A stretch of 64,000 nucleotides of DNA from an uncultured Sphingobacteriales bacterium (GTDB lineage: Bacteria > Bacteroidota > Bacteroidia > Chitinophagales > Chitinophagaceae). The translations under genes were made by a program, and so were the position numbers. The notes beneath the pieces are model-generated. The model worked only from the letters and a program-made list of their open reading frames with translations, was not told where the DNA came from and made no database searches. The stretch is taken from NCBI GenBank assembly GCA_937991535.1, contig CALKHN010000071.1:41105-105104 (forward strand), read 5' to 3'. Below, piece by piece: positions 42,844 through 51,948 of the stretch (the first letter of the stretch is position 1; every line of letters begins with the position of its first letter).

Positions 42844-43617
42844 TTAGTCCTTATTTTGAAAAACGAATGTAGCATTTGCCGTGGTGATCCGTGCAATTTC
42901 TTCGGGGGAGGTGTGTTTGATTTCGGCCAAAGCCGTTATAATGTATTTCAGGTAAGCGCTTTCATTTCTTTTGCCGCGTTTGGGCACAGGAGCAAGATAA
43001 GGTGAGTCTGTTTCCAGTACCATATGGTTAAGGCTTATATGCTCCAGTACGGCAGGCAATACCGATTTTTTATAAGTCAGCACCCCGCCTATACCTAAGT
43101 AAAAGCCTAAATCTATTATTTTTTCAGCTTCCTGTATACTGCCACCAAAACAATGAAAGATCCCCTTCAACCCGCTGCCCGCATATTCCGACACTACGTC
43201 TATACATTGCTGCATGGCGTTTCTTGTATGTATTACTATGGGTAACTGGTATTGCAGTGCGAGCGCTGTTTGTCGCCGGAAAACTTCATACTGCTGTATT
43301 TCAAAAGTGCGATCCCAGTAAAAATCAAGCCCTATTTCACCAACGGCTGCAAAGCGTCTTTTTTGCAGCCAATTCTCCACGATTTGCAATTCTTTTTGAT
43401 AGTCTGCATTAACGGAGCAGGGGTGCAGTCCCATCATAGGTATACAAACCTCCGGGTATTTTGCTTCTAATTGCAGCATGCTTTCAATGGAAGAACTATC
43501 TATATTGGGAAGGTAAAATTGCTGAACGCTTTCCTGCTGTGCAACCGCAATTACCTGTTCAATATCATTTTCAAATTCCTCCGCGTACAAATGGCAATGT
43601 GTATCAATAATGGTCAT
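42844..43617 (-). CDS. tatD: TatD family metal-dependent hydrolase (DNase-like)
   Basis: TIM-barrel metallohydrolase of 257 residues. MTIIDTHCHLYAEEF holds the HxH metal ligands; GEIGLDFYWD the Glu and Asp; IVIHTRNA and FHCFGG the further His residues; LETDSPYLAP the final Asp. TatD proteins degrade DNA or RNA 3' ends, and the cell role of the short YcfH-like members is not settled. Upstream of ansA in an apparent operon. Confidence 0.93.
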   Translation of the reverse strand: MTIIDTHCHLYAEEFENDIEQVIAVAQQESVQQFYLPNIDSSSIESMLQLEAKYPEVCIPMMGLHPCSVNADYQKELQIVENWLQKRRFAAVGEIGLDFYWDRTFEIQQYEVFRRQTALALQYQLPIVIHTRNAMQQCIDVVSEYAGSGLKGIFHCFGGSIQEAEKIIDLGFYLGIGGVLTYKKSVLPAVLEHISLNHMVLETDSPYLAPVPKRGKRNESAYLKYIITALAEIKHTSPEEIARITTANATFVFQNKD

Positions 43618-43662
43618 GTTTGCGCTTTAATCCTCTATGCTGATGCGCTATGGCGCAGCATT

Positions 43663-44835
43663 TCAATCCTGTCCTGCAATAACCTTATTTTCTTTGTGCG
43701 ACTCTTTACAAAATCCTTCATATAGTCTTTCATACAAATGCTCATACTGGGGTACAATACGGGCGATATCAAAGTTTTCGGCCTGTTTTCTTGCATTGGA
43801 TTTAAATTGGTTAAAGGTGCTTTCATCTTTTAAAATATCTATGGCATATTGTGCCATTTGACTGGTATCTCCAACATTGGCCATAAAGCCATTTTCACCC
43901 TGTGTTATTATTTCGGGTAAGCCGCCAACATTGGTAGATACCACAGGCGCCCCGCCAGCCATAGCTTCCAGCGCCGATAAGCCGAAGCTTTCATATTCTG
44001 AAGGGAGTAAAAACAGGTCGGCTATGGCAAAGATCTCTTCCATATCCTGTTGTTTGCCAACAAAGCGTATATCATCACACAAATTCAATTCCCTGCACAA
44101 AGCCTCCGCCATAGGTCTTTCCGGTCCATCGCCTACCAGTAGTAACTTAGATGGGATAGCGTCATTCAGCTTTTTGAATATGTGAATAACATCATCTATA
44201 CGTTTTATTTTCCTGAAATTAGAAGCGTGTAGTATAATGCGTTCATTGTCGGGGGCAATCACTTTACGGAAGGCATCAATGGGTTTTTTGCGAAAGCGCT
44301 GTACATCCACAAAATTGTAAATCACCTCTATTTCCTTTTCAATCTTAAACGTACGGTAGGTTTCTTCTTTCAGGTTTTCCGATACCGCCGTTATGGCATC
44401 GCTTTGATTGATGGAAAATGCTACCACGGGTGCATAGGTTTTATCGCGGCCTACCAGGGTAATATCCGTACCATGCAGGGTGGTAATTACAGGAACATAT
44501 TTATTCTCTTTTTGAAGGATCTGTTTTGCCATATAAGCCGAAGAGGCATGTGGAATGGCATAATGAACGTGCAGGAGGTCGAGCTTGTTGTTTTTTACCA
44601 CATCAACCAGGGTACTGGCCAATGCCGATTCATAAGGAGGGTAATCAAACAATGGGTAAGTTGGAACCCTTACTTCGTGGTAAAACATATTGGCCCGAAA
44701 CCCTGTAAGCCGCACCGGTTGCCGGTAGGTGATAAAATGAACATTGTAATCTTTATCGGCCAGCGCCATGCCCAGTTCAGTGGCTAACACGCCGCTTCCA
44801 CCGAAAGTAGGGTAGCAAACTATTCCTATATTCAT
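43663..44835 (-). CDS. bshA: N-acetyl-alpha-D-glucosaminyl L-malate synthase (bacillithiol step 1)
   Basis: GT4-type glycosyltransferase that joins GlcNAc from UDP-GlcNAc to L-malate, the first step to bacillithiol. MNIGIVCYPTFGGSGVLATELG and VHFITYRQPVRL are the BshA signatures at the N-terminus; the C-terminal Rossmann half has LPSEYESFGLSALEAMAGG with the E(x7)E nucleotide-sugar motif. At 390 residues the length matches. The other bacillithiol genes (bshB, bshC) are not in the window. Presence of bacillithiol may supply thiol for OsmC or the YffB-like reductase, by inference. Confidence 0.93.
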   Translation of the reverse strand: MNIGIVCYPTFGGSGVLATELGMALADKDYNVHFITYRQPVRLTGFRANMFYHEVRVPTYPLFDYPPYESALASTLVDVVKNNKLDLLHVHYAIPHASSAYMAKQILQKENKYVPVITTLHGTDITLVGRDKTYAPVVAFSINQSDAITAVSENLKEETYRTFKIEKEIEVIYNFVDVQRFRKKPIDAFRKVIAPDNERIILHASNFRKIKRIDDVIHIFKKLNDAIPSKLLLVGDGPERPMAEALCRELNLCDDIRFVGKQQDMEEIFAIADLFLLPSEYESFGLSALEAMAGGAPVVSTNVGGLPEIITQGENGFMANVGDTSQMAQYAIDILKDESTFNQFKSNARKQAENFDIARIVPQYEHLYERLYEGFCKESHKENKVIAGQD

Positions 44836-44972
44836 ACATTTTGTAGTTTAAAAGATCAGCGAAGTTAACTATTATAGCCGGGCTACGTGAATGGGGAGAA
44901 ATGAATTTAATATTATGCATCAGCTGCGGTATTTCAGCTACATTTATTAAATTGGCATTCCAAATACCGTAT

Positions 44973-45365
44973 ATGAAAAAATTCTTTCGTATTTTTTTGC
45001 TCCTTGTTGTAATTGCACTGGCCATATTTATTTATGTGCGCTATTATTTTGTTTTGGGTGAAGGCGTAAAATCGGGAGAGTTGAATTATTGTGTAAAAAA
45101 AGGATATATATTTAAAACATATGAAGGAAAGCTTATCCAGTCCGGTATCCGCTCCCTTTCACCAAATACCATACAATCGTACGATTTCGAGTTTTCGGTG
45201 ACAAATGAAAAAGTTGCAAAAACATTAATGGCCAACTCCGGAATGCTATTCGACCTGTATTATAAAGAATATAAAGGAGCTATTCCATGGCGGGGATTTA
45301 GCCGGTATGTTGTGGATAGTATTGTGGCGATGAAAGACCCGAGGAACGGTAATATTGTGCGTTAA
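44973..45365 (+). CDS. Hypothetical membrane-anchored protein
   Basis: A 130-residue protein with one N-terminal membrane helix (MKKFFRIFLLLVVIALAIFI) and a soluble domain outside: GEGVKSGELNYCVKKGYIFK and TYEGKLIQSG are landmarks, with an end in RYVVDSIVAMKDPR. Similar Bacteroidota proteins are, I believe, sometimes mislabelled 6-phosphogluconate dehydrogenase; nothing here supports that enzyme. The frame opens at 44901 but ATG 44973 before the helix is natural. It converges on the RsmI-like gene. Confidence 0.65.
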   Translation: MKKFFRIFLLLVVIALAIFIYVRYYFVLGEGVKSGELNYCVKKGYIFKTYEGKLIQSGIRSLSPNTIQSYDFEFSVTNEKVAKTLMANSGMLFDLYYKEYKGAIPWRGFSRYVVDSIVAMKDPRNGNIVR

Positions 45366-45373
45366 TCGTTAAA

Positions 45374-46090
45374 TCAATTTTCACCCAGTATAAAGATTGC
45401 CGGTTTTTTGTGCAGATCGGGTTTGTCTTTTTTCCATTCTGCAATGCTTTTTGTTCTAATATATTCTTCCGGGGAAGTGAGGGAGGCAGCTATGCATAAT
45501 CGGGTAAGCGGGTTGCAGGTTTTGAGCAGGGTGTCGAGCAATTGATTATTCCTGTACGGGGTTTCAATGAATATTTGCGTGCAATGCCTGGCAATCGCTT
45601 CGTTCTCAATGGACTTTACTGCTTTTGTTCTTGCATTATTGTCTATTGGCAAATAGCCTGCAAACCTGAAATGTTGTCCATTCATACCACTGGCCATCAG
45701 CGCCAGGAGAATAGAATTGGGGCCTACCAGCGGCTTTACCCATGCGCCGGCAGATTGTGCAGCCGCTACTAAAACTTGCCCGGGATCAGCTATACCGGGG
45801 CAACCTGCTTCACTGATGATGCCGATTGTTTTGTTGTTTTTTAATGCCGCCGTAAAAATGGATCGTACCGTTTGTTCTGCTTTATGAATAGTATGCCATT
45901 CGTAATCATCAATCGCCATTTCTTTCCAGATGCTTTTTAAAAAGCGCCGGGCAGTTCTTTCATTTTCAACAAAAAAAACGCTGCAGGCTTTAACTGCTTC
46001 CACGATATACGCGGGTATGGTTTCGGGTGCGCGATCATCAATTACAGAAGGAATTAAATAAACCGTTCCATTGTTCGTAAGGGGCATCAT
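45374..46090 (-). CDS. RsmI-like tetrapyrrole-methylase-family SAM methyltransferase
   Basis: A 238-residue TP-methylase fold protein: TVYLIPSVIDDR, VFFVENERTARRFL, IGIISEAGCPGIADPGQVLV (about residues 96-115) and GPNSILLALMASGMNGQHF match the RsmI family, which 2'-O-methylates C1402 of 16S rRNA. The GxPxxxDPG loop differs slightly from canonical RsmI, as in a Bacteroidota paralogous group annotated only as SAM-dependent methyltransferase. I would not assign the rRNA target with certainty. ATG 46090 is preferred over a TTG one codon upstream. Confidence 0.82.
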   Translation of the reverse strand: MMPLTNNGTVYLIPSVIDDRAPETIPAYIVEAVKACSVFFVENERTARRFLKSIWKEMAIDDYEWHTIHKAEQTVRSIFTAALKNNKTIGIISEAGCPGIADPGQVLVAAAQSAGAWVKPLVGPNSILLALMASGMNGQHFRFAGYLPIDNNARTKAVKSIENEAIARHCTQIFIETPYRNNQLLDTLLKTCNPLTRLCIAASLTSPEEYIRTKSIAEWKKDKPDLHKKPAIFILGEN

Positions 46091-46118
46091 CAATATTTTT
46101 GATTAGGGATCTTAAATC

Positions 46119-46910
46119 TCAGACTTCAAATTTCGAATCTTTATGGGGATATTCGGTTTCTTTTGGATGGTAAAGGCTCAGTGTTGCTGCTATTACTGCA
46201 TAAGCGGGCGCTAGTACCCAGCCAATTCCTATTAATCCGTGCATCAAATAAAATATCAGTCCGTTTCCAATGGCGAGCCCTTTGTGCTTAGCTATAAATT
46301 CAATACTTTGGGTGGGAGATAGTTTTTGACGCTCACAACTGTAATCCAGCATGGAAAATCCATAATAATAACATTCTATAAGTAAAACGATCAACGGGGT
46401 TATCCAGCCCAGTATTGGCACAAAAGAAATAATAAGGAGTGTAAAAGTATATACCGTTTGCCACAATGCATTGCGCAAAGCCAGCCGTATACCACGTACA
46501 ATATCTTTTAACAACTGAGAGAAACTGAAAGGATAATCTCTTTCTTCAATAATGGATTCTGTTTTTTCACTAAGGTATCCGAATAATGGCGATCCTACGA
46601 TCAGCCACATGTATTTGAACCATGAAAAATACAGCATGATTAGTATCAGCCAGATCATTATTCCGCCTAGTGCAAAGAAGAAGCCCAGCAGGCTGCTTTG
46701 CATTTTATCTACCCATACTTTTAAGCCTGTTTTAATACTCAGCAACTCAATTACATAGGTGGCACTCTTGCTAAAAAAATACATGCTCACCACAAACAGC
46801 AAAGCATAAATCAACCCGGGAATAATGATCCATTTCCACAGGTTGTGCTTACGGATAAACTGGTGTGCCTTAAAATACGATTGAACAGCTATAATGATCT
46901 CCTTAAGCAA
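46119..46910 (-). CDS. EI24/CysZ-like membrane protein
   Basis: About 263 residues with four or five hydrophobic helices. SYFKAHQFIRKHNLWKWIIIPG at the N-terminus and PFSFSQLLKDIVRGIRLALRN with FVPILGWITPLIVLLIECYYYGF are typical of the EI24 domain family, which includes the sulfate permease CysZ. There is no ATG near the N-terminus. A TTG at 46910 gives the family-like start LLKEIIIAVQ; another TTG at 46967 is possible. The transport substrate is unknown. Confidence 0.8.
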   Translation of the reverse strand: MLKEIIIAVQSYFKAHQFIRKHNLWKWIIIPGLIYALLFVVSMYFFSKSATYVIELLSIKTGLKVWVDKMQSSLLGFFFALGGIMIWLILIMLYFSWFKYMWLIVGSPLFGYLSEKTESIIEERDYPFSFSQLLKDIVRGIRLALRNALWQTVYTFTLLIISFVPILGWITPLIVLLIECYYYGFSMLDYSCERQKLSPTQSIEFIAKHKGLAIGNGLIFYLMHGLIGIGWVLAPAYAVIAATLSLYHPKETEYPHKDSKFEV

Positions 46911-47007
46911 ATGATCCTGTTTAAATGATTTTTGTAAACTTGCATCAGTTAAATGGAGTGATCCCAATAATCAAACTTAATGAAATTCTTTTGCTTAATT
47001 TCCGAAG

Positions 47008-47613
47008 ATGAGGAAACTGGATTATTATTTTTATAACCGCGCGGATGTAGTGAATATTGCCCGGGAATTATTAGGCAAGGTGTTGGTTACACAATGGGAT
47101 GGCGTGGTAACATCAGGAAGAATCGTTGAAACAGAGGCGTACCGGGGCATTACCGACAAGGCTTCTCATGCATGGAGCGGCAGGCGAACCCGCCGTACAG
47201 AAGTAATGTATGATGATGGAGGTAAAGGATATGTATATTTATGTTATGGCATTCACCATTTGTTTAACGTTGTTACGAATGTAAAAGAAACCCCGCATGC
47301 CGTACTGATAAGAGCAATAGAACCATTGGAAGGCATAAACATTATGCTGCAAAGAACAGGAAAGAAAAAGCCGGACCGCACCTTAACGTCAGGTCCGGGA
47401 AACGTATCCAAAGCACTTGGACTGCTGGTATCGCACAGTGGAATAAGCCTTTTAGAAGAAGCTGTTTTTATTGCAGATGATGGCTATGTGCTTAAGAAGA
47501 GAGATATTATTGCAACCCCACGTATAGGAGTGGATTATGCCGGCGAAGATGCATTGCTGCCCTACCGTTTTTTTATCAGGGATAATGTATATGTAAGCGG
47601 AAGAAGACAGTGA
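47008..47613 (+). CDS. 3-methyladenine DNA glycosylase (AAG/MPG family)
   Basis: Base-excision repair enzyme removing alkylated purines. The 201 residues show LLGKVLVTQWDG, IVETEAYRG with the catalytic Glu (about residue 46), DKASHAWSGRRTRRTEVMY, and the intercalating region YVYLCYGIHHLFNVV. The C-terminal GPGNVSKALGL is also diagnostic of the AAG fold. It is a single gene between a minus-strand membrane protein gene and the ubiE/menG promoter. Confidence 0.94.
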   Translation: MRKLDYYFYNRADVVNIARELLGKVLVTQWDGVVTSGRIVETEAYRGITDKASHAWSGRRTRRTEVMYDDGGKGYVYLCYGIHHLFNVVTNVKETPHAVLIRAIEPLEGINIMLQRTGKKKPDRTLTSGPGNVSKALGLLVSHSGISLLEEAVFIADDGYVLKKRDIIATPRIGVDYAGEDALLPYRFFIRDNVYVSGRRQ

Positions 47614-47654
47614 TTGCTGTTTTGGTAGTCTTTGACACACAGGCACAATAGGGT

Positions 47655-47706
47655 CATAGGAGAACATAGGGTTATATTTAAAACTATGCGGACCTATGTT
47701 CCTATG
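47655..47706. repeat. Imperfect inverted repeat (CATAGG family)
   Basis: CATAGGAGAACATAGG (47655-47670) pairs with CCTATGTTCCTATG (47693-47706) except for a two-base bulge, around a 22-base AT-rich loop. It resembles a dispersed Bacteroidota palindrome based on CTATG units. It may also fold in RNA downstream of the glycosylase gene. Confidence 0.6.
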
Positions 47707-47790
47707 TGGTAAATACTCAGAACAGAAAAGATAACATCCAAAATTCACGTTAAGATTGGGTTCAATGCAGCGCTGCATGCAGCAATAAAG

Positions 47791-47822
47791 TTGCATTTAT
47801 CTGCATTATTGTTTTACTTTTG
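47791..47822 (+). promoter_or_regulatory. Bacteroidota-type promoter of ubiE/menG
   Basis: TTG at 47791-47793, a 21-base spacer and TACTTTTG at 47815-47822. The gene's ATG is at 47831, so the leader is only a few bases. Confidence 0.6.
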
Positions 47823-47830
47823 CTGCCCGG

Positions 47831-48574
47831 ATGGCGAAATTTGACCATGATAACGTAGTTCCTTATAAAGAATCAGGGTTAACAAAAAAGCAGCAGGTTG
47901 CTGAAATGTTTAACCGGATAGCATTTCGCTATGATTTTATGAACCGTTTTCTTTCTGCCGGCATAGATGTAGGCTGGCGAAAAAAAGCGTTAAAGCAATT
48001 GGCAGAAGAAAACCCTAAAATTATATTAGATGTTGCCACCGGCACGGGTGATATAGCCATCATGGCATATGAATTGCTTAAACCCGATAAAATAACCGGT
48101 ATTGATATATCGGATAAAATGCTGGAGATAGGGAAAGAGAAAGTGTTAAAGTTAGGGTTGGAGCAGTATATTGACCTGCAAAGCGGTGATAGTGAAGCAA
48201 TAAACTTTCCCGACGGTTCGTTTGATGCAGTTACGGTAGCATTTGGCGTTCGGAATTTTGAGCACCTGGAGCGGGGACTTGAAGAAATAAAAAGAGTATT
48301 AAAACCAGGTGGTAAATTAGTAATATTAGAATTTTCAAAACCTAAAATAACAGGCATAGCACAACTTTACAATTTGTATGTGGGATTCGTGGCGCCGCAG
48401 ATGGCTTCAATTGTTTCAAAAAACAGGAAGGCCTATCAGTATCTTAACAAGTCGGTACAGGGATTCCCGGAGGGAAAAGCTTTTGTGGAAATTTTAAACA
48501 ACGTAGGATTCCGAAACACATCATGCAAAAAATTAAGCCTGGGTATTTGCAGTATTTATTGCGGTGTAAAATAA
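47831..48574 (+). CDS. ubiE: Demethylmenaquinone methyltransferase
   Basis: SAM-dependent C-methyltransferase (UbiE/MenG) making menaquinone, the expected quinone of Bacteroidota. Motifs: VAEMFNRIAFRYDFMNRFLS, ILDVATGTGDIAIMA (SAM-binding motif I, about residues 74-88), DSEAINFPDGSFDAVTVAFG and NFEHLERGLEEIKRVLKPGG. At 247 residues it is standard. Its 3' end overlaps the porT-like gene by 52 bases in a different frame, implying translational coupling. Confidence 0.95.
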   Translation: MAKFDHDNVVPYKESGLTKKQQVAEMFNRIAFRYDFMNRFLSAGIDVGWRKKALKQLAEENPKIILDVATGTGDIAIMAYELLKPDKITGIDISDKMLEIGKEKVLKLGLEQYIDLQSGDSEAINFPDGSFDAVTVAFGVRNFEHLERGLEEIKRVLKPGGKLVILEFSKPKITGIAQLYNLYVGFVAPQMASIVSKNRKAYQYLNKSVQGFPEGKAFVEILNNVGFRNTSCKKLSLGICSIYCGVK

Positions 48575-49290
48575 TTGTATCAGTTATTGTTGCATCGGGT
48601 TTTGTTACATCTTCTTTTGCACAGCTTCGTGGTAACATTAATCTTCCCAATCACGATGAAAAGCCGTACTATTTTGGTATAGTGCTCGGCTATAATACTT
48701 CGCACTATCATGTTTCACATGCTTCGTCTTTTTTAAATCAGGATAGTATCCAGAGCGTAAATGGATTAAACAGCGGCCGGATACATTTGGGTATTATGGC
48801 CAACTGGCAGTTGTCGAAGCGGTGGGATGTCCGGTTCTACCCATTGAATCTTATTTTCAGCGAAAAAAAGTTCCGTTATGACCTTAAATATCCCGACCAG
48901 GGAGAAAGCGTATTGGAAAAAACGCAGAAAGTTGAGTCTATAGTAATGAGCTGGCCCCTGCAGGTAAGATTAAAAAGCGACCGTATTGGCAACTTCAGGG
49001 TATATACGCTTGCAGGGATAAAATTTGATTACGACCTGGCGTCTAACTCCGGCACGTCCAACTCGGAAAACCTGCTGAAAGTTAAAAAAACCGATTTCGG
49101 TGTAGAGGCCGGAATCGGTTTTCAATTCTTTAATAAATATGTTATTGTTTCTCCTGAAATTAAGATCAGCAGCGGGCTTAACAATGTACACGCTAAGGAT
49201 CCCTCGCTTAAATACTCCAATGTTATAGATAAACTGAATTCCAGAATGATCCTGTTTTCTCTTCATTTTGAAGGAGGAGGCATGTTATAA
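48523..49290 (+). CDS. porT: PorT family outer-membrane protein
   Basis: A 255-residue exported beta-barrel with a signal peptide (about residues 12-33, ending SSFAQ). PYYFGIVLGYNTSHYHV, the alternating beta strands and a final ILFSLHFEGGG fit the PorT group required for type IX secretion in gliding Bacteroidota. Position directly after ubiE, with a 52-base overlap, matches the gene order I know for porT in this phylum. Other porT-like barrels exist, so a secretion role is probable rather than proven. Confidence 0.82.
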   Translation: MQKIKPGYLQYLLRCKIIVSVIVASGFVTSSFAQLRGNINLPNHDEKPYYFGIVLGYNTSHYHVSHASSFLNQDSIQSVNGLNSGRIHLGIMANWQLSKRWDVRFYPLNLIFSEKKFRYDLKYPDQGESVLEKTQKVESIVMSWPLQVRLKSDRIGNFRVYTLAGIKFDYDLASNSGTSNSENLLKVKKTDFGVEAGIGFQFFNKYVIVSPEIKISSGLNNVHAKDPSLKYSNVIDKLNSRMILFSLHFEGGGML

Positions 49291-49333
49291 TAGCTCGCTA
49301 AAAGCCCGTTATCATATTTTAAGGTGGATTATA

Positions 49334-49543
49334 TTATTCCCACCCTTTTTTAGCGGTGCCTGCGCTAATGGCGGCCAGAGCTTTTGCCTCACCCAGTAAC
49401 GTGGTAAGTTTATTTCCCTTACCATCATGTCCCTGTGCCATATAAGCACCTTTTGAAGTTTTTGTAATAACAGCGTCCTGGATAGGTACGTTTTTTTCTT
49501 TGGTTTTTACGTTGTATGCGGTTAAAGTTGCATTGTCTGACAT
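49334..49543 (-). CDS. Conserved small hypothetical protein
   Basis: A 69-residue soluble protein: MSDNATLTAYNVKTKEK, VITKTSKGAYMAQGHDGKGN and AISAGTAKKGWE. It has a beta-rich start and a short Ala-rich helix, no signal peptide and no cysteine. I recall short proteins of this type in Chitinophagaceae, with no known function. It lies 42 bases from the porT-like gene end, converging. Confidence 0.6.
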   Translation of the reverse strand: MSDNATLTAYNVKTKEKNVPIQDAVITKTSKGAYMAQGHDGKGNKLTTLLGEAKALAAISAGTAKKGWE

Positions 49544-49649
49544 AAAATTACATTTTATGGTTAGTAAAGTAATGACTTATTATATGGATAAACAAGTTAT
49601 TATTGTTCTAAGATAATGATATTTCACCATCCATAAATGCTAAAATTGT

Positions 49650-51632
49650 TTACACGTCGAGATTTGCATATTTGGCATGCGATTCAATAAACTCTCTTCT
49701 CGGTGGTACCTCATCACCCATTAACATGCTAAATACGCGGTCTGCCTCAGCTGCACTTTCAATAGTAACTCTTTTAAGGGTGCGGGTTTCGGCGTTCATA
49801 GTGGTTTGCCATAATTGGTCAGCGTTCATTTCTCCCAAACCTTTATAACGCTGCACATTTACGCTGTCATCTTTTCCGCCTCCAATCTTTTCTACCAATG
49901 CTTTGCGCTGCTCTTCCGTCCAGGCATAACCCGATTCTTTTCCTTTTTTTATGAGATAGAGGGGTGGCATAGCAAGATAAACATAGCCCTGCTCCACTAA
50001 CTCTTTCATATACCGGAAAATGAAAGTAAGGATCAGGGTAGCAATATGGCTGCCGTCTACGTCGGCATCAGTCATGATAATGAGCTTATGATAGCGAAGT
50101 TTGGATATATCTAAAGCTTTGGGATCTTCCGGAGTGCCTATTTTTACCCCCAGAGCCGTAAATATATTGCGAATTTCCTCATTATCATAGATCTTATGCT
50201 CCATAGCTTTTTCTACGTTCAATATTTTTCCTCTTAAGGGCAGGATAGCCTGGAAGCGCCTGTCGCGGCCCTGTTTAGCTGTTCCGCCGGCAGAATCACC
50301 CTCAACCAGGAAAAGTTCGCATTTTTCAGGGTCACGATCAGAGCAGTCGGCCAATTTACCCGGCAATCCTCCGCCGGTTAACACACTTTTGCGTTGAACC
50401 AGTTCCCTCGCCTTTCTTGCTGCCGCACGGGCCTGGGCTGCCAGTATTACTTTGGAAATAATTACTTTGGCATCTTTGGGGTTTTCTTCAAGATAACTTT
50501 CCAATACCCTGCTTAAGGTAGTATCTACCACACCCATTACCTCATTATTGCCCAGTTTGGTTTTGGTTTGACCTTCGAACTGCGGTTCAGGCACTTTCAC
50601 TGAAATAACGGCGCTCAGCCCCTCACGAAAATCGTCTCCTTCAATTTCTACCTTGGCTTTTTCAAACATGCCCTGCTTTTCACCATAAGCTTTAAATACC
50701 CTTGTAATAGACCTGCGGAAACCGGCCACATGTGTGCCTCCTTCAATGGTATTAATGTTGTTTACATAACTAAAAATATGCTCCTGGTAACCGGTATTAT
50801 AAACCATGGCTACTTCCACCGTCACATTGGTTACGGGTTCCACCGCTTCTCCGTAAATAACTTTAGGCAGCAGCGGCTGGCGATTGCCATTTTTATCCAA
50901 CATTTCTACAAATTCTGCAATACCGCCTTCGCTGAAAAATTTTTTGCTGTAGGTAGTGCCATTATCATCTTTCTCCCGAAGGTCATTGAGCACAATGGTC
51001 AAACCTTTATTAAGAAAAGCCAGTTCCCTCAGGCGGGCTTCCAGGATATCCTTGTTATAAACGGATACAATAAATATGGACTGATCGGGCCAAAAACGAA
51101 TGAGGGTACCTCTTTTTTCAGTTGTGCCTATTTCACGTACAGGATATTGCGGTATACCTGTATGATATTCCTGCTCAAATATTTTTCCTTCCCGCCATAC
51201 AGTGGCATGCAGGGTAGAACTTAATGCGTTTACACAACTCACACCCACACCGTGCAATCCTCCTGAAACTTTATAAGTATTCTTATCAAATTTTCCTCCG
51301 GCATGCAGTACGGTCATTACTACTTCCAGTGCGCTTCGTTTCTCTTTGCTATGCATACCCGTAGGTATCCCCCTGCCATCATCCTCAACACTTATAGAAT
51401 TATCTTCATGAATGGTAACGGTGATATTCTTACAATATCCAGCCAATGCTTCGTCAATGGAATTATCTACAACCTCGTATACTAAGTGGTGTAAACCCTT
51501 GGTGCTAATGTCTCCGATGTACATCGCGGGACGTTTGCGAACTGCTTCTAAACCTTCAAGAATTTGGATACTGTCTGCACCATAACCGGCTATAGGAGAA
51601 GGAGAGGCCAAGGCCTGTGTTTCATTGCTCAT
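49650..51632 (-). CDS. gyrB: DNA gyrase subunit B
   Basis: ATPase subunit of gyrase. The 660 residues show the GHKL ATPase: EVVDNSIDEALAGYC, VEDDGRGIPTGMH and VSGGLHGVGVSCVNALS; the TOPRIM domain follows with LFLVEGDSAGGTAKQGRDR (about residues 436-454) and TDADVDGSHI; the end has QRYKGLGEMNADQLW. The lack of the roughly 170-residue enterobacterial insert is normal outside Gammaproteobacteria. ParE is the alternative, but length and motifs favour GyrB. The frame extends upstream to 51707, overlapping the promoter; ATG 51632 is correct. Confidence 0.94.
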   Translation of the reverse strand: MSNETQALASPSPIAGYGADSIQILEGLEAVRKRPAMYIGDISTKGLHHLVYEVVDNSIDEALAGYCKNITVTIHEDNSISVEDDGRGIPTGMHSKEKRSALEVVMTVLHAGGKFDKNTYKVSGGLHGVGVSCVNALSSTLHATVWREGKIFEQEYHTGIPQYPVREIGTTEKRGTLIRFWPDQSIFIVSVYNKDILEARLRELAFLNKGLTIVLNDLREKDDNGTTYSKKFFSEGGIAEFVEMLDKNGNRQPLLPKVIYGEAVEPVTNVTVEVAMVYNTGYQEHIFSYVNNINTIEGGTHVAGFRRSITRVFKAYGEKQGMFEKAKVEIEGDDFREGLSAVISVKVPEPQFEGQTKTKLGNNEVMGVVDTTLSRVLESYLEENPKDAKVIISKVILAAQARAAARKARELVQRKSVLTGGGLPGKLADCSDRDPEKCELFLVEGDSAGGTAKQGRDRRFQAILPLRGKILNVEKAMEHKIYDNEEIRNIFTALGVKIGTPEDPKALDISKLRYHKLIIMTDADVDGSHIATLILTFIFRYMKELVEQGYVYLAMPPLYLIKKGKESGYAWTEEQRKALVEKIGGGKDDSVNVQRYKGLGEMNADQLWQTTMNAETRTLKRVTIESAAEADRVFSMLMGDEVPPRREFIESHAKYANLDV

Positions 51633-51676
51633 AAATCGTTCTGAATCACTTTTGCTGATCAAAAAAAATATTCCTG

Positions 51677-51707
51677 CAAAGGTACTGATATTAGCCTGTA
51701 CAGGCAA
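51677..51707 (-). promoter_or_regulatory. Bacteroidota-type promoter of gyrB
   Basis: On the minus strand, TTG (51705-51707), a 20-base spacer and TACCTTTG (51677-51684) form a full -33/-7 promoter. The expected leader is about 40 bases to the ATG at 51632. Confidence 0.7.
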
Positions 51708-51906
51708 TTTTAATATCCTTTTTTACTAATGGTCCGGCGCCGGGAATTTTGGATGATTTTGGGTTTCTTGAGCCACTGGAGAGGTGCATTCGAAAAGGAA
51801 GGTACCGAATAAAAATGATGCCAATGCCAGGTTCTGTAAGCTCCCGCTTTTGTCATTTTAATATGCTGTAGTTTATTTGTCATACAGGAGTCATAACTCT
51901 TCTGCC

Positions 51907-51938
51907 TTTGCTTTTAATGGGTAATCCATGTATATTTG
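51907..51938 (+). promoter_or_regulatory. Bacteroidota-type promoter of the heme-cluster AraC gene
   Basis: TTTG (51907-51910), exactly 20 bases, then TATATTTG (51931-51938). The ATG at 51949 follows after 10 bases, giving a nearly leaderless transcript. Confidence 0.7.
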
Positions 51939-51948
51939 CAAGCTTATT

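Noticed and set aside
50730..51224. 164-codon plus-strand frame
   Set aside because: Antisense to gyrB; long only because of codon usage on the other strand.
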